Assembly (NCBI GenBank): GCA_029240815.1
Contig: JARDZO010000099.1
Location: forward strand, 1 to 17,567
Reading direction: 5' to 3'
Source: Brevibacillus sp.
Lineage (GTDB): Bacteria; Bacillota; Bacilli; Brevibacillales; Brevibacillaceae
DNA length: 17,567 bases
Shown piece after piece: positions 1-7,303 of this stretch; position 1 is the first letter of the stretch; the number at the start of each line of letters is the position of its first letter. The notes beneath the pieces are model-generated. The model saw only the letters and a program-made list of their open reading frames with translations, ran no database searches and had not been told where the DNA came from. A program made the position numbers and the translations under genes.

Positions 1-1
1 C

Positions 2-180
2 AAATCCACGGGACCAAAGGATAAGGCGAAACATAGTGAGAGCCTAAAGGGGAATAAAAACGCATGGGAGCATGGGGCAGTATGAAACCAACCATCTGGC
101 TGGATACGCTTTCCAACGGAGAACAGGAACAAGACGAGATCACGGAAGCGCATCGCGTTAGCGGCGCTACTGCACCGTGA
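2..180 (+). pseudogene. decayed fragment of a phage terminase small subunit (TerS)-like gene
   Basis: The frame open from base 2 reads ...LKGNKNAWEHGA and then stops at 83-85. The GNKNAxxHG string is typical of the linker region of many Firmicute phage terminase small subunits. The continuation is recoverable: skipping one extra G at 80 gives codons for Y-E-T (81-89), and removing the 4-base direct duplication AACC (90-93) gives I-W-L-D-T-L-S-N-G-E-Q-E from 94. The joined reading, HGAYETIWLDTLSNGEQE, fits the usual HGxYETIxxDTLxxxE pattern of that family. The frame ends at TGA 178-180. In the intact family this protein recognises phage DNA for packaging. Here it is broken by two indels and cut by the window edge, so it is probably a relic of an old prophage. 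The reading rests on remembered family motifs, not on a search. Confidence 0.55.
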
Positions 181-485
181 TGGCTACCATGCTTTACATG
201 GTTCAAAATGAAATTATCCGTTTTTTGTTTCTTACCGTCTGTTTCAGGGAAAAGAACGAAATAAACCCAAACCTTGCCTGAACTTTTTGGAGGACAGCCG
301 CTTCTAAAAGCTTCTAGATCAACCGAGAGTATGAAGCCTCAGAAGGTAGGCTGTCGGAAACCGGAAAATCGAAGCTGCTCAACGCTTACAGGCAGTCAGG
401 ACAAATGCTTGCCAACTGCTCGTTAAAAGGAAGTTGTTGTCTAAAAGAAAGATATTCAAATGATGCAAAAGCGGGAGGATATTTC
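181..485. other. gene-free stretch between phage relic and propeller gene
   Basis: No convincing gene lies here. A small inverted repeat ACCATG-cttta-CATGGT is at 186-202. A second pair, GACAGCC (293-299) with TTCT (302-305), is mirrored by AGAA (341-344) with GGCTGTC (349-355), forming a long interrupted stem without a T-tract. The frame of the next gene stays open back to 318, but upstream of its good ribosome site it looks non-coding. Given the neighbouring terminase fragment, this may be further degraded prophage sequence, but nothing recognisable survives. Confidence 0.4.
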
Positions 486-2429
486 GTGAAAACTTATGTA
501 AAAAAAGGCATCCTGTGTACTTTTCTCATGCTACTCGCAATTACTGGAATATTTTCGCATTCCAACAGCTATGTCTCGGAGGCAAAAGCGAAATCACAGG
601 ATGAACGGTACCCTGTAGACAAGTGGTACTACGATTTTGAAGATGAAACGATCATAGATTCGGCAGTAGGTTCAGATGATACCCTCTTCGTCATTACATC
701 CCCGCGTAACGAGGAGTATGAAAAGCTCTATGCTTTTTCAAAAGATGGAACACAACAATGGACGTATCAGCTGAATTCACCTGATTACTCCTTCTCTCAA
801 ATCAATGTTTCCCAAGACGGAACCATTTATCTTCGATCATTAACGAAGCTGGTGGCGATCAATGCAAACGGTCAGGAGAAATGGAGTTATTCGCTGGAAA
901 ATGCGGAGTGGACCCCAACGGGTTTTGGATTGGCATTCGATTCTGCTGGAACGATCCTTCTAAAGGTAAATAGTCGGAGAGGCAGTAAGCTGATTGCACT
1001 TTCATCTTACGGAACCAATAAATGGGAATATACCCTGGAAAATAGTCAGGTCATGATTAGCAACCCTGCGGCAAGCGAGAATGGCATTTATTTTTCAGAT
1101 AGTTACGGGAAGGTCTATTCGTTGAATTCGAACGGGAAAGTCAACTGGATCTACTCCTTATTGGATTCTGCTTACCATTCTTCAGAGCCTTTTTCGTCAT
1201 GTACAATAGACAGCGTTGGAACCATCTATATCACCGCAGATCGAGAGCTTTATGCCTTGGATCCATCTGGAAAAGTAAAATGGTCATTTGCAAAAAAGGT
1301 TTATGGTAAGCCTATCCAATCTCCTCAAGGCACCATACTTGTTACTGATTATTTGAAGGAAAATCTTTATGCAGTGGATAAGAACGGGAAGTTGAAATGG
1401 ACAGCAGGCGCAGAGGAGCTGAATGGTGACTGGATGGTGACTAATCCTATTGTCAAGGAAGACGGCACGGTGCTTGTCGGTACGCATAACTTTCTGATTG
1501 CCTTTTCCAAAGACGGAACAAAAAAATGGCAGCTTTCAAAAGCCGGCAATATTCGTCAGCTTGTTGTCGGAAACGAAGGCAGCATTTATTTGAGTACGAA
1601 TTTAGGCATATTGCACGCGATTGGAGAGGATGACAAAGGAAGCGTCGTTGCCGTGGATTATGTCTTCCCATGGAAGATTATGTTCATTGGTGAAACCTTT
1701 CAGCCAAGGGTCGTTTTTACTTACATGAGCGGTGCGACAGAGGATGTAACGGATAAAGTAGAGTGGGAGGTTAGCAATAAAAAAATTCTACAAGTAGGTG
1801 ATAATGGGACGATCACGTCCGTAGGCAAGGGTGAAGCCTACATCGTGGCAAAACATAACGGATGGGCGATCAGGGATCCGTATCTTCGAGAGGAAAGAGA
1901 TATTGTTGTGGTAAGCCCTTCGGATATTACCAAATTAACAGCAGGTGAAACGAGAGTCAGCCTGAGTGTCGGAAACAAAAAAGAGCTTTCACTGAAGGCA
2001 ACTATTGGCAAAAAGACATCGATCGAAGCGAACACACGAGCAACGTGGACAAGCGCTGACCCGACTGTCGCGGAAGTAAAAGATGGCCAGCTCATTGCAA
2101 AAAAGAAAGGAACTACTGTAGTAACCGCTGAGCTCGGTTCAAGAAAAGTACAGATAAAGGTGGAAGTAAAAGAAAAGATAGTAAAAAGTGTGAAGGCTTC
2201 GAAAACAAAGGTAATCTTGAATGCTGGTGAGCAATACCAAGTGCAGGTCATCGCCACTTACTCGGACAAAACTACCGAGAATATTACTTCTCAGGTTAGA
2301 TGGTCGGCTGGCAGCGGAAACGCGGCAACCGTCGAAAATGGGCTGATTACTGCCATCGCCAAGGGAAGAGAAACAATCAAAGGGATATACGGAAAGAAGA
2401 GCGTTTCGATTGCTGTTACGGTGAAATAA
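486..2429 (+). CDS. secreted PQQ-type beta-propeller protein with three C-terminal Ig-like (Big_2) domains
   Basis: I chose the GTG at 486 (647 aa) because GGGAGG at 475-480 lies just upstream and the product then starts with a classic signal peptide: a basic start (VKTYVKKG), a hydrophobic core (ILCTFLMLLAITGIF) and likely cleavage near residue 35. The ATG at 405 has no ribosome site and would bury the signal. Residues about 40-385 hold at least seven repeats of the form LYAxxxxGxxxWxY (LYAFSKDGTQQWTY, LVAINANGQEKWSY, LYALDPSGKVKWSF), the blade signature of PQQ/BamB-like propellers. About 390-478, 479-563 and 564-647 are Ig-like modules, the last two with clear Big_2 patterns (ATWTSADPTVAEVKDG, GLITAIAKG). 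It has no sortase motif, S-layer domain or transmembrane anchor. It is probably exported; ligand and role are unknown. It stands alone, with its own terminator. Confidence 0.85.
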   Translation: MKTYVKKGILCTFLMLLAITGIFSHSNSYVSEAKAKSQDERYPVDKWYYDFEDETIIDSAVGSDDTLFVITSPRNEEYEKLYAFSKDGTQQWTYQLNSPDYSFSQINVSQDGTIYLRSLTKLVAINANGQEKWSYSLENAEWTPTGFGLAFDSAGTILLKVNSRRGSKLIALSSYGTNKWEYTLENSQVMISNPAASENGIYFSDSYGKVYSLNSNGKVNWIYSLLDSAYHSSEPFSSCTIDSVGTIYITADRELYALDPSGKVKWSFAKKVYGKPIQSPQGTILVTDYLKENLYAVDKNGKLKWTAGAEELNGDWMVTNPIVKEDGTVLVGTHNFLIAFSKDGTKKWQLSKAGNIRQLVVGNEGSIYLSTNLGILHAIGEDDKGSVVAVDYVFPWKIMFIGETFQPRVVFTYMSGATEDVTDKVEWEVSNKKILQVGDNGTITSVGKGEAYIVAKHNGWAIRDPYLREERDIVVVSPSDITKLTAGETRVSLSVGNKKELSLKATIGKKTSIEANTRATWTSADPTVAEVKDGQLIAKKKGTTVVTAELGSRKVQIKVEVKEKIVKSVKASKTKVILNAGEQYQVQVIATYSDKTTENITSQVRWSAGSGNAATVENGLITAIAKGRETIKGIYGKKSVSIAVTVK

Positions 2430-2445
2430 GAGTTCAACGGAAAGG

Positions 2446-2473
2446 AAGGAGCCTGTTGCCCAGGCTCCTTTTT
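2446..2473 (+). terminator. intrinsic terminator of the beta-propeller gene
   Basis: A perfect 10-bp stem, AAGGAGCCTG (2446-2455) and CAGGCTCCTT (2461-2470), has a 5-base loop and a run of five T at 2469-2473, 16 bp after the stop codon. Confidence 0.92.
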
Positions 2474-2508
2474 GACTGAATCAGAAAGTATCGTTACCGT
2501 GCAGAATT

Positions 2509-2673
2509 ATGAGCGGGACCTCAACTGGACCGGAAGCCAAACCGCCAGCCTCGGCGTTTGAAAGTCTGAAGCGTCTTCCGGCTGATCTCACCAGAAGACC
2601 TATTTCTTGCGTAAACACCTTTTCAAATCCCGACAGGTATGGTGTGATAGAAAAAGATTTGGAGCAATTGTAG
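2509..2673 (+). CDS. possible small leader ORF upstream of the ABC pair (54 codons)
   Basis: An ATG-started frame of 54 codons fills most of the 221-bp gap before the ABC exporter genes and stops 21 bp before their first ATG. The product (starting MSGTSTGPEAKPP, ending IEKDLEQL) is not recognised, and no clear Shine-Dalgarno site precedes the ATG. It is listed because the B. subtilis bmrCD exporter is preceded by a short translated leader gene (bmrB) that controls it by ribosome-mediated attenuation. The gap also holds a nested inverted repeat (CCGGAAG 2530-2536 with CTTCCGG 2575-2581, inner CGCC/GGCG) but no T-tract, so attenuation is not shown. A chance ORF or a degraded gene is equally possible. 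Confidence 0.2.
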   Translation: MSGTSTGPEAKPPASAFESLKRLPADLTRRPISCVNTFSNPDRYGVIEKDLEQL

Positions 2674-2694
2674 TCGTATAGATGGAGTGATCGC

Positions 2695-4422
2695 ATGCGT
2701 TTTTATACCAAATACATCAAAAAATACGGAGCAGTGTTCTGCATATCTCTCTTCTTTTTAACTGTCGAAGCCCTGTGCGACCTGCTGCAGCCGACCATTA
2801 TGTCGCGGATCATCGACGTCGGGGTTGCGCAGCGGGATTTGAATTACGTGCTCTCGACAGGCGGCTTGATGCTCGGTATAACAGCATTGGGTGCAATTGC
2901 TGCGTCGATGCGCAACATCTTGTCTACTTACGTCTCGCAAAACTTTGGTGCCCAGCTGAGGTCGGATTTGTTTAAAAAAGTGCAATCATTATCGTTTGAA
3001 AACATCGACAAATTCGACCGTGCGTCCCTCGTGACAAGGCTTACCAATGACGTCAATCAGGTGCAGGTATTTGTGAACGGCATGATGCGAATCTTCGTCA
3101 AGGCTCCGCTCATGTGTATCGGTGGGTTGTTCATGGCGACGCAACTGAATGCCAGGCTAGCCGTTGTACTGGCAGTGGTCGTGCCGATCGTAGGCTTGTT
3201 TATCTTTCTAAATATGAAGATCGGCTTTCCGTTTTTCATGAAGGTGCAGCAGGCATTGGATAAGGTCAACGGGGTCATGCGGGAGTATCTGTCCGGGGTG
3301 CGGGTCGTCAAGGCGTTTAACCGCTTCGACTTTGAGGTCGGAAAGTTCAGTCAGGCAAACGAAGAGCTCCAGACCAAATCTGTCTCTGCTACACGTGTCA
3401 TGTCGATTTTCAGCCCGGCGATCATGCTGACGGTCAATTTGGGGATCGTGGCGGTTCTGTGGCTGGGAGGAATGGCGGCGGAGCGAGGAGATATGCAAGT
3501 CGGTCACATTATTGCCTTTACGAACTACATGACGCAAATTTTGTTTTCGCTCATGATGATCTCGATGGTGTTCAACATGTTTGTACGTGCCAAGGCTTCT
3601 GCGGGACGGATCGGAGAAGTTTTCGCGGAGGAGAACCGGATGAAATGGGAGGAAGGGGCAGCCCAGGCAAATACCGTAAAAGGCCGCGTCGATTTCGAGC
3701 AGGTCTCCTTTTCCTATGAAGGGGTGCAAGGGGAGCCTGTCCTCAAAAACATCACTTTTACGTGCCTGCCCGGAGAAACGGTGGGCATCATCGGCTCGAC
3801 AGGATCGGGAAAAAGCAGTCTGGTCGGACTTATCCCTCGTTTCTACGACGTGACAGAGGGAACGATCCGCGTAAATGGGATAGATGTACGGAAAGTCGAT
3901 CCGACATGGCTGAGGGAGAAAATGGCCATCGTGCCGCAAAAGACGACCCTATTTACAGGAACCGTCATGGAAAACATCCGCTGGGGAAAAGAAGACGCGA
4001 CCTGCGAAGAGGTGGAACAGGCGGCGAAAATGGCGCAGGCGCACGACTTTTTGGTACGTACTCCTGATGGATACGAGGCAAGGGTAGGCCAGGGTGGCAT
4101 TAATTTTTCCGGAGGTCAAAAGCAGCGGCTCTCGATCGCCCGTGCCCTGGTGCGACAACCAGAAATCCTCATCCTCGATGACAGTACGAGTGCGGTAGAC
4201 GTGGCGACAGAGGCCAAGATCAAGGAAGCGCTGCGGGAGTATGCCCAAGGGCTGACGTGCATTCTGATTTCCCAGCGAATCACATCTGTGATGGATGCAG
4301 ACAAGATTGTCGTGCTGGACCACGGGGAGCTGGTCAGCATCGGGAGACATGAGAGCTTGCTGAGAACATGCCGTGTCTATCAGGAAATCTTCCAATCCCA
4401 ACTCGGCAGGGAGGTGCAGTAG
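2695..4422 (+). CDS. heterodimeric ABC exporter, subunit with degenerate ATP site (YfiB/BmrC/TM287-like)
   Basis: A 575-aa half-transporter: an exporter-type transmembrane domain of six helices (residues about 15-310), then a nucleotide-binding domain. Walker A is GSTGSGKS (367-374), the signature is NFSGGQ (470-475) and Walker B is ILILDD (491-496). The catalytic Glu is replaced by Asp496, and the switch histidine is Gln527 (ISQR). These are the known hallmarks of the degenerate partner in asymmetric exporters such as TM287/288 and BmrCD. Its intact signature completes the functional ATP site of the partner. GGAG at 2683-2686 precedes the ATG at 2695. The second subunit starts 1 bp after its stop. 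Length is closest to B. subtilis YfiB (about 573 aa). Likely a drug or lipid-like substrate exporter in the cytoplasmic membrane; the substrate cannot be read from the sequence. Confidence 0.92.
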   Translation: MRFYTKYIKKYGAVFCISLFFLTVEALCDLLQPTIMSRIIDVGVAQRDLNYVLSTGGLMLGITALGAIAASMRNILSTYVSQNFGAQLRSDLFKKVQSLSFENIDKFDRASLVTRLTNDVNQVQVFVNGMMRIFVKAPLMCIGGLFMATQLNARLAVVLAVVVPIVGLFIFLNMKIGFPFFMKVQQALDKVNGVMREYLSGVRVVKAFNRFDFEVGKFSQANEELQTKSVSATRVMSIFSPAIMLTVNLGIVAVLWLGGMAAERGDMQVGHIIAFTNYMTQILFSLMMISMVFNMFVRAKASAGRIGEVFAEENRMKWEEGAAQANTVKGRVDFEQVSFSYEGVQGEPVLKNITFTCLPGETVGIIGSTGSGKSSLVGLIPRFYDVTEGTIRVNGIDVRKVDPTWLREKMAIVPQKTTLFTGTVMENIRWGKEDATCEEVEQAAKMAQAHDFLVRTPDGYEARVGQGGINFSGGQKQRLSIARALVRQPEILILDDSTSAVDVATEAKIKEALREYAQGLTCILISQRITSVMDADKIVVLDHGELVSIGRHESLLRTCRVYQEIFQSQLGREVQ

Positions 4423-4423
4423 G

Positions 4424-6277
4424 ATGTCACAGGAGCAAAGACAACAACCGCAGCAACCTCCCGTATTTCCGGGCAGGCCGGGTCGTGGGCTCGGTCATGG
4501 CGGAAGAGTGCCTGTCGTGAAGCCTAAAAACTTCAAAGGTACACTCCGACGTCTCTGGGAAGCTTTTGGGAAAGAAAAGAGGGTCCTTCCCATCGTCTTT
4601 CTCATCGTGCTGGTGGATGCGCTGCTGATGCTCTCTGCCCCGTATCTGATCGGGAGGTCGATCGATGCGATGGCAGGGGGAGAAGCCACGTTGGGCCTGT
4701 TGGGCATAACCATTCTCGCTTTGTTGATTTCGTACATCGCGGACGGACTGCTGACCTTTTTGCAAGGCTGGCTGATGGCGGGTCTCTCCCAGCGAATCGT
4801 GAAGAACTTGCGAAAAGCCTTGTTTGAAAAGCTGCAAAAGCTGCCGGTCGCTTTTTTTGATTCCCGTCCACACGGGGAGCTGATGAGCCGACTGACGAAT
4901 GATATCGACAACGTCAGCAATTCCATTTCGCAATCGACCGCCCAGCTGATGTCCGGGGCTATCATGATTCTTGGTTCCCTGATCATGATGCTGATCCTGA
5001 GCCCGATCCTGACGCTGGCGTGTCTGATCACGGTGCCCCTCGTCTATTTACTGACGCGGACCATTGCGAAAAAGACGAGTGTGTTATTTAAAAAGCAGCA
5101 AAATCAGCTCGGGAAACTGAATGGGCACATCGAAGAGACCGTTTCCGGCATTCACGTCGTCAAAGCGTTCAACCACGAGCAAAAGGCAACGCAAGAATTT
5201 GATGCGATCAATACGGAGCTATCCAAGATCGGGATGAGAGCGCAGGTCCTATCTGGCTTTCTCATGCCGATCATGAACGTCATCAACAACTTAGGCTTTA
5301 CGATGGTGGCGGTCGTGGGTGGGATATTAGCTGTCAAAGGCCTGATTACGGTAGGGGTCATCGCCAGCTTCCTCAGCTACTCCCGTCAATTCGTGCGGCC
5401 GCTAAACGATCTCGGGAATATCTTCAACGTCCTGCAATCCGGTGTGGCCGGTGCGGAGCGGGTATTTGAAGTGCTGGACGAACAGGAAGAGCCGGACGAT
5501 GTGGCAGATGCTGTAAAGCTGACACAGCCTAGGGGACATGTCGTGTTCGATAACGTCAGCTTTGGCTACCAAAGCGACCGGCCAATTCTGAAAAATGTCA
5601 GCTTTGAAACCGAGGCAGGGAACACCACCGCGCTCGTCGGTCCTACGGGGGCAGGGAAGACGACCATCGTGAACTTGCTCACGCGCTTTTACGATGTGAC
5701 GGCCGGTACGATCTATTTGGATGGGAAAGATATCAGGGAGTACTCTCGTGACAGTCTCAGGAGCAGCTTCGGCTTTGTGCTGCAGGATACGTATCTGTTT
5801 TCCGGGACGATCAAGGAAAATATCAAATACGGCAAACCGGATGCGACAGATGCCGAGGTCGAAGCAGCCGCTGCCATGGCGAATGCCAGTGTCTTTATTA
5901 ACCGACTGCCCAAACGCTACGAAACACAGCTGACAGAAAACGGCGGCAATCTCAGCCAAGGCCAACGCCAACTGCTCGCCATCGCCCGGGTCATTCTCGC
6001 CAAGCCGTCCTTGCTCATCTTGGATGAAGCGACGAGCAGCATCGATACACGTACGGAAATTCATATTCAGGATGCGCTGCTCACGATTATGGCGGGACGC
6101 ACGAGCTTTGTCATCGCGCATCGACTCAATACGATCCGGGATGCCGACACGATCATGGTCGTAGATCGGGGGGAAATCGTGGAAAAGGGAAATCACGAGT
6201 CGCTCATCCAACAGCAAGGTGTGTACCATCAGCTGTTTTTCAACCAGTTTAAAAATCTGGAGGCATCGGCTGAGTGA
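4424..6277 (+). CDS. heterodimeric ABC exporter, subunit with catalytic Glu (YfiC/BmrD/TM288-like)
   Basis: A 617-aa half-transporter starting at ATG 4424, right after the stop of its partner and 9 bp behind AGGGAGG (4408-4414), so translation is probably coupled. The in-frame ATG at 4373 lies inside the partner gene and lacks such a site. A polar Gln/Pro/Gly-rich N-terminal tail of about 40 residues precedes the membrane domain. The nucleotide-binding domain has Walker A GPTGAGKT (406-413), Walker B with catalytic Glu535 (LLILDEATS) and switch His566 (IAHR). Its signature is altered to LSQGQ (510-514) in place of LSGGQ, as in TM288. The pair therefore forms one hydrolytic site (this subunit's Walker motifs with the partner's LSGGQ-like motif) and one degenerate site. 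BmrD itself is longer (about 673 aa), so YfiC is the closer size match. Confidence 0.92.
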   Translation: MSQEQRQQPQQPPVFPGRPGRGLGHGGRVPVVKPKNFKGTLRRLWEAFGKEKRVLPIVFLIVLVDALLMLSAPYLIGRSIDAMAGGEATLGLLGITILALLISYIADGLLTFLQGWLMAGLSQRIVKNLRKALFEKLQKLPVAFFDSRPHGELMSRLTNDIDNVSNSISQSTAQLMSGAIMILGSLIMMLILSPILTLACLITVPLVYLLTRTIAKKTSVLFKKQQNQLGKLNGHIEETVSGIHVVKAFNHEQKATQEFDAINTELSKIGMRAQVLSGFLMPIMNVINNLGFTMVAVVGGILAVKGLITVGVIASFLSYSRQFVRPLNDLGNIFNVLQSGVAGAERVFEVLDEQEEPDDVADAVKLTQPRGHVVFDNVSFGYQSDRPILKNVSFETEAGNTTALVGPTGAGKTTIVNLLTRFYDVTAGTIYLDGKDIREYSRDSLRSSFGFVLQDTYLFSGTIKENIKYGKPDATDAEVEAAAAMANASVFINRLPKRYETQLTENGGNLSQGQRQLLAIARVILAKPSLLILDEATSSIDTRTEIHIQDALLTIMAGRTSFVIAHRLNTIRDADTIMVVDRGEIVEKGNHESLIQQQGVYHQLFFNQFKNLEASAE

Positions 6278-7175
6278 AGCCAGCCTCTTTTTCTTTTTGC
6301 CCAAAGTGAGCCAGAACAAATTCTTTAAAACGCATCGTGGCAGGGGACAAGTAGCCGCCATCGACCATTGCCATACCGATGACACGCTGACACTGCGGCT
6401 CACGAACACGGATATGAATGAGCTTGCTTTTATCGATCCCGCGCAGATCGGGGAGGAGCGATACGCCGAGTCCGGCAGCGACCAGTCCTGCGACAGTAGC
6501 GGCTTCTTCCCCCTCAAATGTTATGTTGGGCTGTACGCCGATCTCCTCAAACAGTCTGTCAGTCGTTCTGCGCAGAGCATACCCTTTTTTCAAAAAGATG
6601 AACGACTCATCGGCGAGATCTTCCAGCAGGATGCTCTGGGCCTCTGCCAAGCGGTGGCCGATCGGCACGACGGCGAAAAGCTCTTCACTCCAAAGCGGCG
6701 TCCATTGAATCGGCAGCTTCGTTTCCGACGGCTCTGCGATCAGGCAAAGGTCAAGCTCGCCTGCGTCCATATGCTCGAGGAGCGAGTAGCTGTGATTTTG
6801 CATGAGGGAAAAGCTGATCTGCGGAGCCTCTGTGCGAAAAGCGCCGATCAGGTCGGGAATGAGACTGGTACCCAGCGTATGCAAAAATCCTAAAGACACT
6901 TCACCGTGCTCCGGATGAACCAGGTCGTGCAGCTCCTGCTTCCCGTCCTCCCATTCCTTCAAGATGCGATTGACTCGCTTCAGCAACAGCTCGCCGTAAC
7001 GATTTAGCATAATGGTACGTCCTTGCCGGTCAAAGAGCGGAACTCCCACTTCTTCTTCCAGACGGGCGATGGAACGGCTGAGTGCGGGCTGGGAGAGGGA
7101 CATGGACTCGGCAGCGCGAGTGACGTGCTGGATGCGGGCGAGTGTTTGAAAATATTCGAGTTGTTGCCACTCCAT
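6249..7175 (-). CDS. LysR-family transcriptional regulator (YnfL-like context)
   Basis: A 308-aa protein, the usual size for LysR regulators. I chose ATG 7173-7175 (MEWQQLEYF) because GGAGG lies a few bases upstream; an in-frame start 15 codons earlier would extend into the promoter. Residues 1-60 form the winged helix-turn-helix (TRAAESMSLSQPALSRSIARLEEEVGVPLFDR), and residues about 90-300 the periplasmic-binding-protein-like effector domain (GEVSLGFLHTLGTSLIP). It is divergent from an MFS exporter gene across a 128-bp gap, the usual arrangement of a LysR regulator and its target, so it probably controls that gene and itself in response to a small molecule. Its 3' end overlaps the ABC operon by 29 bp in opposite orientation. 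The effector is unknown. Confidence 0.9.
   Translation of the reverse strand: MEWQQLEYFQTLARIQHVTRAAESMSLSQPALSRSIARLEEEVGVPLFDRQGRTIMLNRYGELLLKRVNRILKEWEDGKQELHDLVHPEHGEVSLGFLHTLGTSLIPDLIGAFRTEAPQISFSLMQNHSYSLLEHMDAGELDLCLIAEPSETKLPIQWTPLWSEELFAVVPIGHRLAEAQSILLEDLADESFIFLKKGYALRRTTDRLFEEIGVQPNITFEGEEAATVAGLVAAGLGVSLLPDLRGIDKSKLIHIRVREPQCQRVIGMAMVDGGYLSPATMRFKEFVLAHFGQKEKEAGFTQPMPPDF
6260..6292. terminator. shared terminator of ABC operon and lysR, embedded in coding sequence
   Basis: The stem is GAGGC (6260-6264) with GCCTC (6283-6287), plus inner GGCT/AGCC, followed by TTTTT (6288-6292). It overlaps the last codons and stop of the plus-strand ABC gene. On the minus strand the same hairpin lies in the last codons of the LysR gene and is followed by TTTTTAA, which contains that gene's stop. 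It can therefore serve both converging genes. Confidence 0.7.
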
Positions 7176-7207
7176 AGGGTTTTCCTCCGTTATATCATTA
7201 CCGATAT

Positions 7208-7256
7208 GCATTGAAATCATAAATACAATAAATTATACATTATGAATTGTCAATGC
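7208..7256. promoter_or_regulatory. inverted repeat in the lysR/MFS divergent promoter region
   Basis: Perfect 7-bp inverted arms GCATTGA (7208-7214) and TCAATGC (7250-7256) flank a very AT-rich core in the gap between two divergent genes. The right arm overlaps the -35 box proposed for lysR. This is a plausible two-half-site target for the LysR protein, though the arms are farther apart than in a single T-N11-A site. Confidence 0.4.
7225..7253 (-). promoter_or_regulatory. candidate sigma-A promoter of lysR
   Basis: On the minus strand TTGACA (7253-7248, perfect -35) is followed after 17 bp by TATTGT (7230-7225, 4 of 6 matches to the -10 consensus). It lies about 50 bp upstream of the lysR start codon. 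Confidence 0.5.
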
Positions 7257-7303
7257 TAGTATAAAGGTGTGAACGGATCGGATTCTTGGGAGGTTTCAGC
7301 ATC

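Noticed and set aside
186..355. possible riboswitch or structured RNA upstream of the beta-propeller gene
   Set aside because: The inverted repeats are short or widely spaced, no known riboswitch core sequence is visible, and no expression platform precedes the gene.
405..485. upstream ATG start for the beta-propeller protein
   Set aside because: It lacks a ribosome site and would add 27 polar residues before a normal signal peptide; GTG 486 with GGGAGG is better.
2472..2561. 30-codon frame starting TTG inside the terminator T-run
   Set aside because: No ribosome site and it begins within a terminator; the sequence is not recognised.
3208..3939. 243-codon minus-strand frame opposite the first ABC gene
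   Set aside because: Antisense shadow of the ABC gene; low-complexity His/Arg/Asp composition and no motif.
5402..6517. 371-codon open frame on the minus strand opposite the second ABC gene
   Set aside because: It is antisense to a well-supported ABC subunit and the LysR 3' half, has no ribosome site, and its product is rich in Arg, His and Cys without any family pattern.
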